This document shows positions 61,815 through 64,000 of a stretch of DNA of 64,000 bases, one piece after another. Within the stretch, counting starts at the first letter, position 1. Every line of letters begins with the position of its first letter. The stretch is from Gaiellasilicea sp963789355. Lineage in GTDB: Bacteria > Actinomycetota > Thermoleophilia > Gaiellales > Gaiellaceae. The notes beneath the pieces were generated by a model, which did no database searches, was not told the DNA's origin, and was given only the letters and a program-made list of their open reading frames with translations. The position numbers were made by a program, and so were the translations under genes. Location of the stretch: positions 1 to 64,000 of the forward strand of contig CAWBKK010000008.1 of assembly GCA_963789355.1 (NCBI GenBank). The letters run 5' to 3'.

Positions 61815-62921
61815 GTGTCCAGTGGCGCCGCCCCAATTCCGGGTGCGAGGGCCGGCCGCCATGCGGGCGCGGCCGCCCTCGCCGGTCTCGCGCTCTTCCT
61901 GCTCGTCGTCATCGGCGGGCTCGCGGGCGGACGGGTCGGTTCGGGCTCGTTCGCGCCGTCGGCGGTCGCGATCGCCGACATCCCGGCGAACTACCTGGCC
62001 GCCTACCAGAGCGCGGCGGTGCGCTACGGAGTCGACTGGGCGGTCCTCGCGGCGATCGGGAAGGTCGAGTGTGACCATGGCCGCCATCAAGCTTCCGGCT
62101 GCAACCCGCCGGGCTCGGTCAATGGCGCCGGTGCGACGGGGCCGATGCAGTTCCTCGGATCGACGTGGCGCCGCGGGACCGCACCGATGGCGGTTCCGAC
62201 GCTTGGTCCGCCGACGATCTCAGTCGGTGCCGGCTATGCGACAGATGGAGACGGCGACTGGATCGCGGACGTCTGGAATCCGGGCGACGCGATCGCGGGC
62301 GCCGCGCGGCTACTGCGCTCGAACGGCGCGCCGGCCGACTACCGCCGAGCGATATACGCCTACAACCACGCCGGGTGGTACGTCGATCGGGTGATGGCCA
62401 AAGCGGACGAGTATCGCGGCGCCTTCGCGCCCGGTGCGACGGGCGGTGCTCGAGAGGCGCTTACGTGGGCGGTGGCGCACGTGGGACGGCTCACGTACAG
62501 CCTCGGCCCTCCGACCGATCGCGGCGGCTCGGTTCAGGACATGCAGACGCGAGAGCCGTCGAGCTTGACCTGCGACTGCTCGATGTTCGTCCGTTGGTCG
62601 ATGGCGCAGGTGGGCATCGACGTCGGCCTGACGACGGTGACGCAGTGGACGGCAAACGGACTGCTCCCAGACAGCGAGACGCCCGTCACGACGCCACTCG
62701 TCTCCCGCGGCGTCGGTTCGAGTTCGCCCACGGGCGGTTATCGACCCGGCGACATCATCTTCTTCGGCCACGGCCCCGGCGGAGAAGGGCACGACGCCCT
62801 CTGGCTCGGCGACGGCCAGATCGTGCAGTGCTCCTCGAGCGGTGGTGGCTCGAACATCCGACCTCTGGCCGGCTACGTCGCGCCTACGGGCTGGATTCGC
62901 TGGCGAGCCGTCTCGGGGTAG
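61815..62921 (+). CDS. Conjugation cell-wall hydrolase: transglycosylase plus NlpC/P60
   Basis: 368 residues from GTG 61815. A signal/anchor helix (AALAGLALFLLVVIGGLAGG) is followed by a lytic transglycosylase domain (AAIGKVECDHGRHQ with catalytic Glu near 84, GPMQFLGSTW, AIYAYNHAGWYV). An NlpC/P60 domain follows: Cys near 254 in TCDCSMFVRW, His near 324 in GEGHDALWLG. Such bifunctional VirB1-like hydrolases open the peptidoglycan for the mating channel in Gram-positive ICEs. It is the T4SS component not present in the main operon. Confidence 0.85.
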   Translation: MSSGAAPIPGARAGRHAGAAALAGLALFLLVVIGGLAGGRVGSGSFAPSAVAIADIPANYLAAYQSAAVRYGVDWAVLAAIGKVECDHGRHQASGCNPPGSVNGAGATGPMQFLGSTWRRGTAPMAVPTLGPPTISVGAGYATDGDGDWIADVWNPGDAIAGAARLLRSNGAPADYRRAIYAYNHAGWYVDRVMAKADEYRGAFAPGATGGAREALTWAVAHVGRLTYSLGPPTDRGGSVQDMQTREPSSLTCDCSMFVRWSMAQVGIDVGLTTVTQWTANGLLPDSETPVTTPLVSRGVGSSSPTGGYRPGDIIFFGHGPGGEGHDALWLGDGQIVQCSSSGGGSNIRPLAGYVAPTGWIRWRAVSG

Positions 62922-62937
62922 CTCGATGCCGCCTGTT

Positions 62938-63435
62938 CTACAGCTCGAGTCCGCGGCCGACCTCGAGTTCGGCGATCCGTCTCATGGCCATGAGTTTGGG
63001 GATGTCGTCTTCTCGGCCGAGGGCGGAGATCATGCGGGCAAGGTCGCCGACGGAGGCGATCGAGGAGCGGACGCCTTTGCCGAGGTATTCGCGGGTAGCG
63101 GCTCGTCGGAGGTCGTCGTAGCCGCGAGTGCCCTCGGGTTGGGGGACGATGTTGAGCTCGCCGAGGTCGGTCGTGAGGGCGAGCACCGCTTCGGGCGCGG
63201 GGTCGCTCTGGAGCGGTGCGAGCTTCTTACGGTCGGTTCGGCGGGCGCCGAGTTCCTCGAGTGCAAGGTCGAGGCGCCGGAGGTTCTCCTCGCGCATGGG
63301 GGGAACGATGTCGACCCCGTTGGTCATCTCGTCGGCGCCCTGGACGATGCGGGCGAGGCCGCCGATGACGATGTAGGTGACGCGGTGGCGGTCGAGCGTC
63401 TTGAGCAGGCCGAGCGGGTCGAAGCTGTCAGCCAC
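62938..63435 (-). CDS. Nucleotidyltransferase-fold toxin-like protein
   Basis: 165 residues. The N-terminus VTYIVIGGLARIVQGADEMTNGVDIVP has the GG-x-A and D-x-D/I layout of small nucleotidyltransferases, and LNIVPQPEGTRGYDDL follows. It overlaps the XRE gene by eight bases on the same strand, the usual pairing of an antitoxin with an NTase-type toxin such as MenA-like enzymes. The Asp of the second metal position is written as NGVDI. Function inferred. Confidence 0.6.
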   Translation of the reverse strand: MADSFDPLGLLKTLDRHRVTYIVIGGLARIVQGADEMTNGVDIVPPMREENLRRLDLALEELGARRTDRKKLAPLQSDPAPEAVLALTTDLGELNIVPQPEGTRGYDDLRRAATREYLGKGVRSSIASVGDLARMISALGREDDIPKLMAMRRIAELEVGRGLEL

Positions 63436-63730
63436 GGCCGGAATCCTGTGCTGCGCGGTTGGCGAAGAACCGCTCGAGCCGGCGCTCCGGCGAGAGCATC
63501 CGCATCTTGTCGAGCGTCTCGTGCTGGCTCGTGTCGCGCGGGATCAGGACGAGCGGGAGGTCGTAGCCGCAGGCTTCGACGATTGCGAGCAGGTTGTCGA
63601 CACTGGGGGAGACGGCACCTTGCTCCCAGCGGGCGATCACGGACCGCTCGCGCCCGGTCTTCTCGGCGAGCTCTGTCTGCGTGAGCCCCGTCCGAAGTCG
63701 TGCTTCCCGGATCAGCTGTCCGCCTCTCAC
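63428..63730 (-). CDS. XRE-type antitoxin of NTase module
   Basis: 100 residues: LIREARLRTGLTQTELAEKTGRERSVIARWEQGAVSPSVDNLLAIVEACG is a textbook HTH_3 domain, followed by a short tail (LSPERRLERFFANRA) that probably contacts the partner. First gene of the pair. Confidence 0.75.
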   Translation of the reverse strand: MRGGQLIREARLRTGLTQTELAEKTGRERSVIARWEQGAVSPSVDNLLAIVEACGYDLPLVLIPRDTSQHETLDKMRMLSPERRLERFFANRAAQDSGRG

Positions 63731-63823
63731 GGCCGCTATGTAAGCACAGAACTTGCAATCAAGCTACGACCCATATAAGCTACGCGAGAAGTGAGCGAGT
63801 CAGGCAAGAGGAAGTGGGTTTGC

Positions 63824-64000
63824 ATGTCAGCTCCGAGTCGCCCGCCGTCATCGGCCTCGCTCGTGGAAGCCGCCTTCGTGCCGATCTCGACCCAGGTGCC
63901 GCCGGAAGTCGTGGATCGGTTGCGCGCTGCTGCGCTCCAGATCGGAATACGGCAAGAGGACATCATCGCGCTGGCGCTCGACTCCTTTCTCGAGGAGGAG
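63824..64000 (+). CDS. Partial gene, ribbon-helix-helix-like, cut by the window end
   Basis: 59 codons from ATG 63824 (GAGGAAGTGG upstream) run to the last base. The sequence VPISTQVPPEVVDRLRAAALQIGIRQEDIIALALDSFLEEE has the spacing of a ribbon-helix-helix or plasmid-partition-type DNA-binding domain. The rest lies outside the window. Confidence 0.55.
   Translation, partial: MSAPSRPPSSASLVEAAFVPISTQVPPEVVDRLRAAALQIGIRQEDIIALALDSFLEEE

Overview
The window is high-GC DNA with GTG and TTG starts, short ATGA/GTGA gene overlaps, strong AGGAGG-type ribosome sites and typical actinobacterial families: a LuxR-type LAL regulator, ECF sigma factors paired with membrane-anchored partners, an SCO6880-type conjugation protein, and RES/Xre and HTH-ImmA/IrrE modules. 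This points to an actinobacterium, possibly of the class Thermoleophilia; that placement is inference. Most of the window is accessory DNA: scars of integration at a tRNA-Thr gene, defence genes, conjugation genes and cargo. An unusual number of genes carry frameshifts that can be bridged by eye, so either the region is decaying or the assembly contains small indels.

Layout. 0-4.4 kb: a secreted protein followed by broken genes (a DUF4242-type protein, a LAL regulator, a dehydrogenase remnant). 4.4-12.9 kb lies between two copies of a tRNA-Thr 3'-end sequence. It holds a DUF4145 protein, a PD-(D/E)XK nuclease-like protein, a toxin plus HTH-ImmA/IrrE pair, a divergent ubiquitin-like operon (multiubiquitin, E1/ThiF, DUF6527), a HEPN-like protein and an EVE-like protein. 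12.9-22.5 kb: an uncharacterised four-gene operon around a DUF4062 protein, a Phd-ParE-like module under an 18-bp palindrome, a RES/Xre module, an HNH-like protein and a large protein with a HEPN-like C-terminus. 22.5-41.7 kb: four copies of a two-gene cassette (small secreted aromatic-rich protein plus anchored ~200-residue protein), three of them near ECF sigma genes; two more tRNA scars; an integrase fragment; a 5'-truncated MobF relaxase; and an animal-type heme peroxidase.

41.7-51.2 kb is a tightly packed minus-strand type IV secretion operon of an integrative conjugative element (ParA-like ATPase, pilin-like, VirB8-like, VirB6-like, SCO6880, VirB4 and a frameshifted VirD4/TraG). A divergent XRE regulator and a zinc-ribbon protein follow. 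The matching cell-wall hydrolase (transglycosylase plus NlpC/P60) lies at 61.8-62.9 kb. Between them sits the most striking cargo, a lasso peptide cluster at 51.2-57.5 kb. Its minus-strand operon encodes a 48-residue precursor (predicted core GTFWYQRYEKSGWTWP, Gly1-Glu9 ring), a B2 protease, a lasso cyclase, a B1 recognition protein and, as fifth gene, an adenylosuccinate-synthetase-like enzyme with an altered aspartate-binding loop. The exporter is transcribed divergently from overlapping promoters.

How the parts work together: the relaxase, secretion operon and wall hydrolase would make a conjugative element, although its relaxase and coupling protein genes both look damaged here. The lasso cluster, protease, M20 peptidase and toxin-antitoxin genes would be its cargo. 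The lasso peptide would be bound by B1, cut by B2, cyclised by C, possibly modified with help from the PurA-like enzyme, and exported by the ABC transporter.
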